From assembly GCA_031769625.1 (NCBI GenBank), contig JAUIMM010000016.1, positions 14,857,001 to 14,921,000 on the forward strand: a DNA stretch of 64,000 bases, read 5' to 3'. Origin of the DNA: Taudactylus pleione (lineage: Eukaryota; Chordata; Amphibia; Anura; Myobatrachidae). Below the pieces are notes generated by a model, which had not been told where the DNA came from, did not search any database, and saw only the letters and a list, made by a program, of their open reading frames with translations. The translations under genes were made by a program, and so were the position numbers. This document shows, piece by piece, positions 23,600-35,573 of this stretch; within the stretch, counting starts at the first letter, position 1, and each line of letters starts with the position of its first letter.

Positions 23600-25935
23600 C
23601 CACTGCATCTCTCAGCCACATCATCATCTCCTCCCTGTGTCTCTAAGCCACACCATAATCTCTTCCCTGCATCTCTCAGCAACAGCATAATCTCCTCCCT
23701 GTGTCTCTAAGCCACACCATCATCTCCTCCCTGCATCTCTCAGCCATACCAGCTCTCTCCTGCACATCTCAGCCACACCATCTCTTCCTCTCTGCATCTC
23801 TCAGCCACACCATCTCCCCCCTGCATCTCTCAGTCACACCATCCCCGCCCTGCATCTCTCAGCCATACCAGCTCTCTCCTGCACATCTCAGCCACACCAT
23901 CTCTTCCTCTCTGCATCTCTCAGCCACACCATCTCCCCCCTGCACATCTCAGCCACACCATCATCTCCTCTCTGCATCTCTCAGCCACACCATCATCTCC
24001 CCGTGTGTCTCTAAGCCACACCATCATCTCCCCCATGCATCTCTCAGCCACACCATCATCTCCCCTGTGTCTCTAAGCCACACTATCATCTCCTTCCTGC
24101 ATCTCTCAGACACACACCTCCCCTGCATCTCTTAGCCACACCATCATCTCCTCTTTGCATCTCTCAGACACACCATCTCCCCCCTGCATCTCTCAGCCAC
24201 ACCATCTCCCCCTGTGTCTCTCAGCCACACCATCATTTCTGCCCTGCATCTCTCAGCCACACCATCATCTCTTCCCTGCATCTATCAGCCACACCATGTC
24301 TCCCCTGCATCTCTCAGCCACACCATCTAACCCCTGCATCTCTCAGCCACACCATCATCTCCTCCCTACATCTCTCAGCCACAACATCATCTCCCCCATG
24401 TCATCTCTCAGCACACCATAATTCCTCCCTGTGGCTGAATATCTCAGCCACACCATCATCTCCTGCTACATCATCTCTCAGCACACCATCACCTTCCCAT
24501 GTCATCATCAGTACACCATAACCTCCTCCTGCATCATCTCCCAGCCACACCACCATCTCCCCCCGTGTTATTTCTCAGCACACAAATCATCTCCATCCTG
24601 CTCATCTCTCAGCCACACCATCATCTCCCCCATCATCTTTCAGCACACCATCACCTCCCCCTGTGTCTCTAAGCCACACCATCATCTCCCCCATGCATCT
24701 CTCAGCCACACCATCATCTCCCCTGTGTCTCTAAGCCACACTATCATCTCCTTCCTGCATCTGTCAGCACACCATAATTCCTCCCTGTGGCTGAATATCT
24801 CAGCCACACCATCATCTCCTGCTACATCATCTCTCAGCACACCATCACCTTCCCGTGTCATCATCAGTACACCATCACCTCCTCCTGCATCATTTCCCAG
24901 CCACACCACCATCTCCCCCGTGTTATTTCTCAGCACACAAATCATCTCCATCCTGCTCATCTCTCAGCCACACCATCATCTCCCCATCATCTTTCAGCAC
25001 ACCATCACCTCCCTGGCATAATCTCTCAGCACACTATTACTTCCTCCCTGTGTTTCTTAGCCACACCATCATCTCCCTCTGCGTCGTCTCTCAGCACACC
25101 ATCACCTCTCCACCACGCCATCTCTCAGCACACTATCATCTACCCCCCTGCATCTCTCAGCCACACCATCTCCCCCTGCATCTCCCAACCACACAACCAT
25201 CTCTTCCCTGCATCTCTCAGCCACACCATGTCCCACCTGCATCTCTTAGCCACACTATCTAACACCTGCATCTCTCAGCCACACCATCATCTCCCCCCTG
25301 CATCTCTCAGCCACAACATCATCTCCCCCATGTCATCTCTCAGCACACCATAATTCCTCCCTGTAGCTGTATATCTCAGCCACACTATCATCTTCAGCTA
25401 CATCATCTCTCAGCACACCATCACCTTGCCATGTCATCTTCAGTACACCATCACCTCCTCCTGCATCATCTCTCAGCCACACCACCATCTCTCCTTGTGT
25501 TGTTTCTCAGCACACAATCATCTCCATCCTGCTCATCTCGCAGCCATACCATTATCTCTCCCATCATCTTTCAGCACACCATCACCTCCCTTGTGTGATC
25601 TCTCAGCACACTATCACTTCCTTCCTGCTTCTCTCAGCACACTACTACTTCCTCCCTGCATTTCTTAGCCACACCATCATCTCCCTCTGCGTCATCTCCC
25701 AGCACACCATCACCTCTCCACCACGTTGTCTCTCAGCACACTATCATCTCCCCCGTGTCATCTCTCAGCACACTATCATCTCCCCCCTGCGTCGTCTTTC
25801 AGCACACCATCACCTCCCCACCATGTCATCTCTCAGCACACCATCATCTTTCCCCTTGCATCATCTCCCCCTTCATTCTATGTCTCTCTGTGTGTCTCCT
25901 TCCCTTTATTCTATGCCTCTCTGTGTCCTTTAACC
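23600..25935 (+). repeat. 2.3-kb minisatellite, unit about 32 bp
   Basis: Degenerate tandem array of CATCTCTCAGCCACACCATC plus a variable CTCCTCCCTG tail; unit length varies from about 28 to 36 bp. Higher-order copies exist: the phrase CTGTGGCTGAATATCTCAGC starts at 24429 and again at 24785 (356 bp apart), and a diverged version starts at 25361. A second local duplication of about 110 bp lies within 23740-23950. The long open frames on both strands are a by-product of the repeat and give only S/H/P/I-rich low-complexity sequence. Confidence 0.95.
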
Positions 25936-26414
25936 CTCCCCCCAACCCTTAGCCAGGACTCAGGAGCCGACGGGAACCGTGAGGCCAAGCAGCAGGCTGA
26001 AGCTCAGGTTACTGGCATCACAGTCACTGTTGTGGCAGCAGCCCTAACAAAGGTCTTGTAACATTACTTATTGAACCACCCACCATAATGATACCTAGAA
26101 TGGCCTGTGTATTGTCTAGTTGTCAAAAGAATGTTCTTTGTATTGTATAATGGTCACAAATACTTTCTATATAGTATAATAGTCAAAATAATGTTTTTTT
26201 TGTATTGTATCATAACTAAAATGATTATTGTATTGTATAGCAACTGCCATAATATGTTTTGTATTGACTATAAGTCAGATAGGGCTGTGAGATTTCTGTT
26301 ATAACAATGTGATGATAAACACTCATTTTATGAGTAAGTGAGGAACTACAATGGGTGCAGGAGGTGGTGCAATGGGGCCTTATCTGCCTCCCTTGCAACT
26401 GACCTACTCCACCA
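25936..26414. other. Non-coding spacer with TATTGTATA repeats
   Basis: After the minisatellite, 26100-26260 contains several imperfect TTGTATTGTATAATGG-like units. No gene is seen. Confidence 0.5.
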
Positions 26415-26866
26415 AAAGCATCCTGAGACCATTCATGTGTGGGGTTGCTTCTCAGCCAAGGGAGTGGGATCACTCACAATTTTGCCTAAGAAAACAGTCA
26501 TGAATAAAGAATGGTACCAAAACATCCTCCAAGAGCAACTTCTCCCAACCATCCAAGAACAATGCTTTTTCCAGCATGATGGAGCACCTTGCCATAAGGC
26601 CAAAGTGATAACTAAGTGGCTCGGGGAACAAAACATTGACATTTTTGGTCCATGGCCAGGAAACTCCCCAGACCTTAATCCCATTGTGGTCACTCCTCAA
26701 GAGGTGGGTGGACAAACAAAAACCCACAAATTCTGACAAACTCCAAGTATTGATTAGGCAAGAATGGGCAGCCATCAGTCAGAATGTGGCCCAGAAGTTG
26801 ATTGACAGCATGCCAGGGCGAATTGCAGAGGTCTTGAAAAATAAAGGTCAATACTGCAAATATTGA
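26415..26866 (+). pseudogene. Tc1 transposase C-terminal fragment
   Basis: The fragment begins with the core HPETIHVWGCFSAKGVGSLT. It continues through FFQHDGAPCHKAKVITKWL, with the second catalytic Asp, to GNSPDLNPI. There the frame breaks: about seven bases that relatives use for the Glu of the IENLW block are missing, so the third catalytic acid is lost. A different frame resumes immediately (LWSLLKRWVDKQKPTNSDKL) and runs to a normal C-terminus (MPGRIAEVLKNKGQYCKY), stopping at 26866. The first catalytic Asp lies in the deleted 5' part. It cannot be active. Confidence 0.9.
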
Positions 26867-26894
26867 CTCTTTGCATAAACTTAATGTAATTGTC

Positions 26895-26900
26895 AATAAA
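26895..26900 (+). terminator. AATAAA signal of the Tc1 gene
   Basis: Canonical hexamer 29 bases after the transposase stop codon. Confidence 0.5.
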
Positions 26901-27044
26901 AGCCTTTGACACTTATGAAATGCTTGTAATTATACTTCATTATACCATAGTAACATCTGACAAAAAGGTCTAAAAACACTGAAGCCGCAAACTTTGTGAA
27001 AACCAATACTTGTGTTATTCTCAAAACTTTTGGCGATGGCTGTA

Positions 27045-28156
27045 CAGTGCTAATTCATTAAAAAGTAAAGCATTATCTCACTCCATTGCAAACAACAGAA
27101 TCTCCTCCCATATCTTTATCACAGTGTCATGGGATCTGATGAGGGTCAAGTCATTTATTTCAGATGATGTGAGATTACAGGTTTCAGTGTATGAATCTAC
27201 CACCTAGCACAGTGCATTTGTGTAGAAGAAACCTGAACATCTCTGAGCTACTGTCATCTCCCCTAACATGGCAACCTGCTGCAAATGTGAGAAAGAGGGC
27301 ATGATGATCATAACCTTTTCAGTTATTAAAAGTTAATTTTACAGTTCAGTATTATAAAAGCTTTGATATATAATATTGTCAGACATAGGTCTATTCATGG
27401 AGCAGTGAAAAGCCCATCAGTAATAACAGTGCTTTTCACTGATACGTCCCATTCAGATTTCCCTAGTGGTGTCCCAGCACCATGTCAGTGTCGCTACCCT
27501 GTAGCATGGGGAGAGTGATTCATATAAGGATACAAAGCTCAGCTTTCTTTTTCGTATCCCAGAAAAATGTTGCCATCTCGGAATGGCGTAAAGAGGCTGG
27601 TGATGGGATAAAAGCAGAGACGACTGCTGTCTTCCGGCCACCTCTCTGTTCTCCCAGCCCCCTTCTCTGACTGTGGCAAAGAGAAAAACAGTCTGCTGCC
27701 CCTGCTCTTCGTGTGACTGGGACTCTCCACTGAGAGAGGGTCCAGAAAAGAATATGTTAATGAAGTAACCCGGTACTTTAAGCTGCTGCTTCCAAGCTGT
27801 ACCCGCCGCCTTGTATGCTGGGTCACTTTAGACTGCTTGCTGCCCCTGGCTCACTCTGCCCCCCCATGGACTAACTGTGCTGCCGGTGTGATATCTTCAA
27901 GAACCACGGCTGAGCTCAGGATCGTAGAGGGCCTCCTTTTTGCAATGCATCGTTGGAAGGTAAGTGTGCCTGAATGTCTACTTAGCATCACAGTATATTG
28001 CATCAAAATTCTGTGATATATACAGCAGTGATACAGTAGAACTACATGAACAGACCTCATATTGCTTTATCTCGCCCTTTAAAATGATATAATATATTCA
28101 CAAGTTCAAAGACCTTCTTCATGCTGCCTGAGTTTCTGGTCTTCCATGTTATAAAT
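27045..28156. other. Non-coding DNA
   Basis: No gene was supported. The ATG at 27943 is followed closely by AAGGTAAGTG (27957-27966), which resembles a splice donor, but no coding exon or promoter context could be established. Confidence 0.45.
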
Positions 28157-28953
28157 CGGTGTGGTATACTAAGTTGACATTCATTGTGTCGATGTATTGT
28201 CCACATGAGGATGTCAACATGATCAAAATGTCGACATGCTTAGCACTACTGAAATCTCAACATAATAGATTGTCGACTAAACTTCCCTGGTGTTCTAGTG
28301 GTGTCTTACCTGCTCCCAATAGCAGTGGTGTCTTTAGTGGCCGCTTCTGTGTCTTAGCGGTCACATTATGAGCAGTTCCGGAGGAGTCTTATGATGTGCC
28401 AGAGTTACAGTGAGTACAGTCCCCCTAACCTTAATCCCTACCTCTCCCCTTAGTGTTGAACCATACTTGCCGACATTCAGCTCCCTCCTTCCGAGAGGGA
28501 GCTAAATGTCTGCACAGAGCGGGAGCGTGGCCGGGTAATGATGCCACTGCCAAAAAAGGGGCATTGAGAAGAGGGGGCAGGGCCACGATGATACGATTCA
28601 GCGCAAATCGCGTCACCGCTCCCCCGCCCTAGGCTTTCCTGCCTTTCCAGGGGGTCAGGAGCGACACCCGATATTCGGGAGGCTCCCGACCAAATCGGGA
28701 GGGTAGGCAAGCCTGTGCTGAACCCTAAACCCCTCTGTAGCCTAACCCTAACATTCCCTTAGTGGCTAACTCTAACCCTCCCATCCAGTAGCCTAACTCT
28801 AATGTAGAGATTTTGAGAATGTCAGCGTCTCACATGTTGACATTTCAGATGTCGAAAAACATGTTTTGACATGTTTAACATTAGAGTTTAACATCATAAC
28901 TGTCAACACTGTGATGTTCCACATTGTGAATGTCAGCCTTAAGACTGCATCCC
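28157..28953. mobile_element. CCTAACC-type MITE with 8-bp TSD TTATAAAT
   Basis: The flanks TTATAAAT (28149-28156 and 28955-28962) are identical. The ends CGGTGTGGTATACTAAG and, reversed, CGGGATGCAGTCTTAAG are imperfect inverts; both are followed by TTGACATTCA-like or CTGACATTCA motifs. The interior contains GTCGACA units and CCTAACCC units. It carries a nested hAT-like MITE at 28462-28715. The 8-bp TSD allows hAT, but the termini are unlike the CAGTGGCG hAT family here. Confidence 0.8.
28462..28715. mobile_element. hAT-like MITE, 254 bp, nested
   Basis: Ends CATACTTGCCGAC and GGTAGGCAAGCCTG. The flanking octamers TGTTGAAC (28454-28461) and TGCTGAAC (28716-28723) match at 7 of 8. The interior has CTCCCTCC...GGGAGGGT inverted blocks (CTCCCGACCAAATCGGGAG). 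It is younger than the surrounding CCTAACC element, whose TGAACCCTAAACCC tract it splits. Confidence 0.85.
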
Positions 28954-28962
28954 GTTATAAAT

Positions 28963-29956
28963 GTAGCCCAAGGGGTCTGTAAACATTGACAGGTCCAACT
29001 CCATCTGACAGGCCATTTATGAGAATTGGAAGGATTACCACACTGTCGCTCATGCATTCCCAATTTACAGTCACACCATCAATAGGTAGAATGCCCATAG
29101 TACCACTCTAGTACCCATACTCTAGTACCATAGCACCCACTCTACCGTAAGGATAATACATGGTTTGTGCTGGTCCATATGCGGCGGATTGGTGAAGCTC
29201 TTCCTATCCTGAAAAACTGTGTACATCTACACCCAATATGGCTCATGAGAGATCTAAGTAAAGTTGCAGTTCAGTAGAATCTAGGCTTTGGCTAACAACT
29301 GCTAATTTGCCTAAGTCAACTATATCATCAACCACAAGGACACATGAATTTCCCATGACCCACGGGAGGCAAGATAATCATTTTGTATTCTTGTAATGGG
29401 AATAGGTAGGTGACCAAAGAGATAATAAGGGTGGGATGTAATAAGCTCAAAAATGCGGAAAAACCCTGGAAATGTACTAAGCATCTGAATACATTGCTTT
29501 GTCATGGGGCGTTACGCCGTCTTTACCTGGATGGGGCTCTATTAGGGGTGGGGGTGATTATGAAAGTGTGTGTTCAGGGGATGTGGATTCATCAGGAGTG
29601 GGAGTGGCCAGCGGCAGTCGAACACAGTTCCACTTTCAGTCCCTGCTTGGTGGACAGCTTTAACAATATGAGGACTGGCTTCCTAAAGTCTGCTTGGATC
29701 ATTAGTTCTTATGGTGTAGGAAATCTCTGTCATATCGCTAAACATACAATAATAAAATTATCTGTAGTGATATGTACTAAATAGAATTTTAATTGTGTTT
29801 TTTTTTTAAAAAAAACCACATGCAATGCCGGGTGCAACTTCTAGTCCAATATAAAATACTTCACCTAAAATAGAAGGCGGTCAAGAAAAGTAGACCAATG
29901 TACATTGTCCCTACTCAATCTCTCTACTCTGTGTAGGAGTCTCTCATCCACACGTA
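28963..29956. other. Non-coding DNA, nothing recognised
   Basis: The 124-codon frame at 29410-29784 lacks motifs and sits in AT-rich sequence, so it is not supported as a gene. Confidence 0.45.
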
Positions 29957-30130
29957 GGAGTAAATTTACTAAGATGGGAGTTCTATTAAGAAGGGATGTT
30001 GCCATAGCAACCAATCAGATTCCAGGTATTATCTTCTAGAAGGTGCTAGATAAATGAGAAGTAGAAACTGATTGGTTACTAGGGGCAACATCACTTCTTA
30101 ATAGAACTCCAATCTTAGTATATTTACTCC
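29957..30130. mobile_element. MITE, 174 bp, TIR GGAGTAAATTTACTAAGATG
   Basis: About 35-bp inverted ends (GGAGTAAATTTACTAAG and, reversed, GGAGTAAATATACTAAG, then TTCTATTAAG on both). The CTTCTAGAAGGTGCTAG core with flanking ACCAATCAG/CTGATTGGT is the same as in the 980-1153 copy, inverted. Confidence 0.85.
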
Positions 30131-30177
30131 TTATTACCTGCTCCGATTACTGATAACGAGTGTGGAATGCCTTTTTC

Positions 30178-30300
30178 CTCACACTATTATTATCCTTTAT
30201 TTATATGGTGCCACAAGGGGTCCACAGCGACTTACCAAGTACATAACAGAACCAGTGTGAAGAAAACAAGAAAAATGTGACTTACAGTACTGAACATTGC
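30178..30300 (-). repeat. LINE/SINE 3' tail, reverse orientation
   Basis: TTATTATCCTTTATTTATATGG followed by GCCACAAGGGG resembles the reversed 3' tails of L2/CR1-type LINEs and derived SINEs in amphibians. This is based on general resemblance only. Confidence 0.4.
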
Positions 30301-30386
30301 AGGACATGGACAAGGTTTATAAACATTGCTGCAATAGCAAATACCAGTGGTGGTTCCTACTTGTAGACTTGAGGAAGCTGCAATAT

Positions 30387-30700
30387 CAGTTGTAGTGTTA
30401 TAAAAACATTAATTTTTCATATACTTATATGATCATCATGGATTAGTGTTCTAAAATGATTTTCGTTACTAATGTTAAAGAATTTATTTTCCACCTGTTG
30501 GCATATGAACTTGAACTCTATAAAAGGTTTAATTATAATTTATAATTAACTCTTTTATAGAGTTCAAAAGATAAAGCTTGGTCTCAGTTGCTGACAGGTG
30601 GAAAATTAATCCTACAACATTAGTAACGAAAATAATTTTAGAACACTAACCCACTAAGAATATATAATAAAAAATGAATACATTTTTAACACTACAATTG
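30387..30700. mobile_element. Near-perfect long palindrome, 314 bp
   Basis: Left arm CAGTTGTAGTGTTATAAAAA through TTTTCGTTACTAATGTT, CCACCTGT and GAACTCTATAAAAG, and the right arm with the reverse of each in order, meeting near 30541 at an ATTATAATTTATAATTA centre. It is best explained as a foldback MITE. No coding capacity; the TSD was not resolved. Confidence 0.85.
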
Positions 30701-31144
30701 AGTTTTACTTTATTAAATGTGCTTGACTGAGCATACCTTGGGGGTCTGTTGTTACTGTTTGCTGCCAGACCATCATTCATACTGACGTCAAATGGTTGTC
30801 GCCAGTATGCGCCTGCCAATTAATTTTTGCACATGCATTTTCTGCAGTCCCTAGACGCAATACAAGGCCGGCAATTACCACAGTGTGGGCTTCCCGCTGG
30901 AATTTTGGAAGCTCTTACTACTAATCACATTTCAGACTGGCAGTCCCAGAGGGAGGAGTTTTCTACCCATGGGACTGCTAGCTCTGCATGAGATTGGCAG
31001 TAAGAGCTTCCAATGGGAAGCTCAAGCCATTTCTCATCAACTCCTCATTTAGGGGCGGGTCGGTCTCTGCATTGACTACAAGGTTCAGACCATCTGGGAT
31101 CGTCTCCTGATGTGACCTGCTCTACTACTGAGTAGTGATCATAT

Positions 31145-31696
31145 GGCCTGATGCAGAGTTGTACTCTATTGCATTGTCAACTGCTTTCGCAGTGTATTTG
31201 CAAAAATATGCTAATGCTTGCTAACAGACTGTCTGCCTGAAATAGTGTGCAATGGACTGTGCAAATGTTGCTACACCCTCTTCCCTTATCTGCATTGTGT
31301 GCAGATCCTTCGGTGTTGAGAACACACAACTATCAAGACAACATTGGACGCACATCGACTTCTCGAGTAAGTCCTGTGCTATGCAGATTCCAGGTTAACT
31401 GAGTGTGATGAAGCGAAAACTTGCCTCTGAGACTGTGTGCCTGTGGGTATGCAGCCACGAGCGCAGTATCACCCCTGGAACTCCCATAACACGCCAACGG
31501 ACCAGACTCTGTTTGTGAACACTTTGGCCACCTACCTGACTCCACCCAGGAATGCCCATGGGTCGCAGTGGTCTGCCATTTCAAAGTTTGTGCATGCGCA
31601 GTGGGACTATACACAGTGTATCTCCCATGCACATTAGCAAAAAAAAAATTGCTCAACTGCGTGAACATCGGCATAGCAAACCTCTCTAAATTAGGA
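31145..31696. mobile_element. Decayed MITE of the GGGCCTGATTCAGAG family
   Basis: Left end TGGCCTGATGCAGAGTTGTAC; the right part (GCTCAACTGC...ATCGGCATAGC) matches the right part of the 60543-60994 copy. The terminal bases of the right end are degraded. Confidence 0.55.
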
Positions 31697-34137
31697 ACAT
31701 AGTCACTGGGGTGCCGGAGCTCACTGTGGTGTGGTGAGTGGTGGCAGATTTTACTGGAAGCGACTAGGTAAAATCCAAATAAGCAGTAGGGAGGTAGAAC
31801 CCAAGGTACAGGTGCCATTGTAGGCAGTGTGGAGGAGATGATGTTATAAGTGAAGGAAGGAAAACACATGAGGATAGAGGGCCCTGCTCGTGAGAGCTTA
31901 CAGTCTAACTAGACTCCAAACCTTGAAGTGTTCCCTAAAAACTCCACCTCTTCAGGCAAGTTTACTAAATTCCTGAAACACCCCCTTATTTTCCTTAGGC
32001 TATTATAGTCGATTACTACTACACCTCTAATGTATACCAGATTACACCTCTCTACACAGTTCACACAAAACTTTCATGTGTCTTTCTATACCCAGACCTG
32101 CAGACTAACATTTCTGTGTGACTTGATCATGTAGCCTACTATCCTTACCTTTGCAATCTGGCTGGACCATTATGCAATATGTAGCACTTAACCTTAGGTA
32201 TCCTATATATTGTAAGGATGTGAGCAGGGCCTCCTTACATCTTTGTCTGTCTATTTAATTATTTAATTTGCTCCCCATTGTAGAGCGCTACAGAATATAA
32301 AAATATTAATAACCAAATGTTAATGAATAATTACCGTGCATGCTAAATAAGTACATCCAGGCCAGAGATAATTTAGTGATTGTTATATTTTATTCTACCT
32401 CGATTTGCCATAAACTTTTCATATTGCCAATTGTTGTCTTTTCTCTTTACCTTTTCCCACAATGCTGTGCGGAGCATCCAGGCCTAAAAGGGTTATCTGG
32501 ACGTCAATAAAAATAATGGCCCAATCGTGTTTGCATCATTATGGATGAGAGTCAGCAGGACCTTAATGGAAGGTTAGCATCTCCTCTGTCACATCATATT
32601 AGCAGTTCATCTCGAGAATTACATTTTCATGACAAAGAAACAAAGCTTCAACATGTTTTCTTATTACTGTAGTATGGGGATGGGGGGGGGAGTAATTCAT
32701 TGTCTGTTATGTTGCCATGATTCACAGGCACAGAAGAGAAGAGAAGAGCAGAGGTATAAAGAAGACCACCTTAAACAGGATCTAGTGATCTTTCTCCTGT
32801 ATTACCCTCCATCCGATCTCTGCAAGCACTGTATAAAATTATTGCCCCATATTTTAGTGGCTGTTAAAAAAATTGATAGCTCGCAGTTGGAAAAATCCTC
32901 TTCCACCATCCCTCCCTGCCCTAAAATCACAAGTTTGGCTTATTGCGGCGCTGGATAACCTCACCTTTTATCTCCATGATAGGGGCCATATGTTCACCTA
33001 GGTGTGGGCTCCGTGGCTCTCCTATGAAGGCACCCCTCACCATTGACCCTGACACCTGCTTCCTCCGGTGGACCCATGCATGACGGGAAGGGCCATCCTC
33101 CTCGCTTTATTCTTCCTTGCTATATTGCCTGCTTCATCTCTATATAATTATACTTTCTGAGCATCATATGATGCCCCTCAAGAAGTCCTGTGCTCCCCTT
33201 ACACCCCTACCCTCCCCCTTGTCTACCCCCCTACCCTCATTATACACCCTACTTTTTGTGTTTCACTTACATATCTTGTTTTCTATTGTATCCTATTTAT
33301 TTGAAAATGTAGCTCATTGCTGGTTCGTTCTACACTTACATGTTCAGCCTGTCCACCCATATGAGCTCTTTAAATAAAGAATAAATAAAGAACAGAGTCT
33401 AGTAATGCTATGTGGGGAAATACATTTCCATTGGTAGTTACATCTAAGCTACCAAATAATAGGTAACTGCTTATTTGACACATCATTAAGGCCAATCAGA
33501 ACTAATGAACATAAGTGCCATTTTGTTCTTTTAATGATCTGTAGTGGTTGTACATTGATTCCAGCCTTTGCAGTATTGTTCCTTCTTTTTCCTATATAAC
33601 CCAGTGTGCCCAGTGAATAATTAGACAGGTTTGGTGGCAGTGGCAGAGCTGCTGGCAGTGCAGCCAATGCATTGCCCGTAGCAATGTAGGGGCCAGCAGT
33701 CTTCTTAATGCCACAGTGATTTAGCAGTGATGCCCACTGCAACTGAAATCAGCCGCATTGGGCATTAAGTTGCACCTTGGGACACACATCAGTTACACCA
33801 TAAAACATTAGAGCAGCCCTGTGGGTGCTCAGAATGTCCGTCGGAACATGAGCGCCGGTGCCAGTGTAACTGTGAAAAAAGATGCGGTCACTCACTACCT
33901 CAAGCCCGCAACATACCCGCATCTAGCTAGCCACCCCCGTCACAACCCTGAAATGCCCACCGAAATTGTCTCTCTCTGCGTCCAAATTCATTCTGCATCC
34001 CCTGACAGTAACCATCAGGACGCATGCGCAATGCGACGCGACTGAAATCGACACTGGGTCCATCTCTGTATCAGGGCCTATCACCAGAAAAGGCACATAT
34101 GGTGCTTGAGCTGTTTTATTTATTTTGTGACTACATG
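31697..34137. other. Mixed non-coding DNA with LINE/SINE tails
   Basis: 31855-31915 contains AGAGGGCCCTGCTCGTGAGAGCTTACAGTC, the reverse of a common LINE-type 3' tail. 32195-32320 contains the forward type (TTGTAAG...GAGCAGGGCCTCC ... GTAGAGCGCTACAGAATA). The stretch 32350-32640 lacks recognised repeats. A right end of the GGGCCTGATTCAG family is near 34070-34077. No coding exon was supported. Confidence 0.45.
32195..32320 (+). repeat. L2/CR1-like LINE or SINE 3' tail
   Basis: The order TTGTAAG, GAGCAGGGCC, then a T-rich spacer and AGCGCTACAGAATAT followed by A/T-rich sequence is the typical 3' tail of vertebrate L2-like elements. Only the tail is present. Confidence 0.5.
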
Positions 34138-34470
34138 CAGTGGCGTCACAAGGGGGGAGCGCCAAGGTGCAGACACCCCTCAGTGACAGGAGCTGGGTGC
34201 TGCACTGTTTAATAAGTGCAGCACTTGGCTCCTGACAACTGTGAGGGACCCAGCCGGCACTGCACACAGGGCAATCCACACCTCCGGCACCCCCCCTGCC
34301 CCCCAGTAATAAAGGGACCACGGGGGTTTGGCTGTGAGGCCACGCCCCCTTTCCTGTGTGGTCAGGCCCCTGCCCGCAAGGCCACGTCCCCTTTTTGGTG
34401 GCGCACTGCGGCGGCGCGCGCATATCGTCCCTCCCCGCACCAGGTGACACCGTGGGGAGGGACGCCACTG
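34138..34470. mobile_element. hAT-like MITE, 333 bp, 8-bp TSD
   Basis: Ends CAGTGGCGTCACAAGG and GGGACGCCACTG. The flanking octamers ACTACATG (34130-34137) and ACAGCATG (34471-34478) match at 6 of 8. GC-rich interior, no transposase. Confidence 0.8.
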
Positions 34471-35189
34471 ACAGCATGTTCCTGTTTCTGTGTAAAACAT
34501 GGCAGACTTTGTGGAGACATACATGATTATTTATGTTGAATGCAACATGTGTAAAGCTAAAGCAAGAATTTGAGGACAGATAGTTAAATGAGATACAGGG
34601 CATAATTGAGGAGATTCCCTATACAGCATGAGTAGTTTATTCATATTAATCAGAAAAAGATCTATGAGGAATTAAATAATAGTTTGACCTAACGTTCCCC
34701 TTGCACAGGAATCCACAGCTCATGAGATTGGCTGCAGCATTAGCATAAAGACGCAGACAAAGCCATGACCATAGATGCAGCCTCATCTGCGTGCAGCACT
34801 GAATCAGGACCTAAATGTCTAAGAACTGTTCCTTGTGCAGCATAAAGCTAGGTCTGTCCCATGGCTGTGATTATAGTTATAAAAGTTATTACTTAATAAA
34901 GTTTATTTTCCACTAAATTGCAATATAAACTTCCCCTTTGGGGAGCTGTTCATCTGGAGTTTATGGATGTGTCTGATTAGGTGGTCTGTATCCTGTTTCG
35001 GGGGATTGTAACCATCTGAGAACTTATTATTGTTACATATATGTCAGCCATGGATGTGAGTTTACATTATCTGTCTAAAAATATTATTATGCAAGAGTTC
35101 AATTAATTATGTGTGTTTATTGGTGACTCTTATAAGCCTGCTTAGAATTATGTATAGTCCTGTATATTGTTTATTGCCATCCCAGGAGG
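34471..35189. other. Non-coding DNA with a MITE end
   Basis: A solitary right end of the GGGCCTGATTCAG family (GCACTGAATCAGGACC) is at 34797-34812. The rest is AT-rich with no gene. Confidence 0.45.
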
Positions 35190-35433
35190 AGTAATACTTG
35201 TGCTCACGATGTGATATCGTGTCTGATTTCCCCACGGCAGCCCCCCTGCAATCGTCGACACAATTTGGTGTATAAAGTGTCCAATTTGACTCACGATCTC
35301 ACAATCTATCATGCATCGTGTCCGATGGCCAAATCGTGAGATTGTGCACGATAAATCGTTAGCTTGCCAAACACCTCACGATGATTTGCTTGATTTAAAA
35401 TAAATTTAAATAATGGGCGGGCTTAACTAGGGG

Positions 35434-35443
35434 GTATATAAAG
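35434..35443 (+). promoter_or_regulatory. TATA box of the Harbinger transposase
   Basis: GTATATAAAG lies between the CACGAT-rich subterminal region and the transposase gene, at the distance expected for its promoter. Confidence 0.55.
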
Positions 35444-35573
35444 CAGCAGCCAATTTAGGTCTGTGCACTCCTGCTCTGTGACTAGTGAGGCTTGGTGTAT
35501 ACCTGCTGAACGCTGTACAATGCTATTGTGCTCTACTTTGTTTTGCCTGGCTCAACAAGACTTTGAACAGCAT

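Larger units (their letters stand above)
26415..27044 (+). mobile_element. 5'-truncated Tc1/mariner element
   Basis: Contains the C-terminal part of a transposase, a 3' UTR and a right terminal repeat ending AAAACTTTTGGCGATGGCTGTA, a common Tc1-type terminus. The left TIR and the N-terminal DNA-binding half are missing. It is a different Tc1 lineage from the element at 7269-8880. Confidence 0.85.

Noticed and set aside
24431..25353. Long + strand frames of 188 and 196 codons rich in Ser, His, Pro and Ile
   Set aside because: They follow the minisatellite periodicity, exist in several frames at once and have no protein-like complexity.
27943..27966. ATG followed by AAGGTAAGTG as a short first exon
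   Set aside because: Only five codons before the donor and no promoter or frame upstream; too weak to call.
31333..31869. 178-codon minus strand frame
   Set aside because: It lies in a decayed GGGCCTGATTCAGAG MITE and adjacent LINE tail, without motifs.
33923..34603. 226-codon minus strand frame
   Set aside because: It spans an hAT-like MITE with clear TSD and its flanks, so it is a chance frame in GC-rich sequence.
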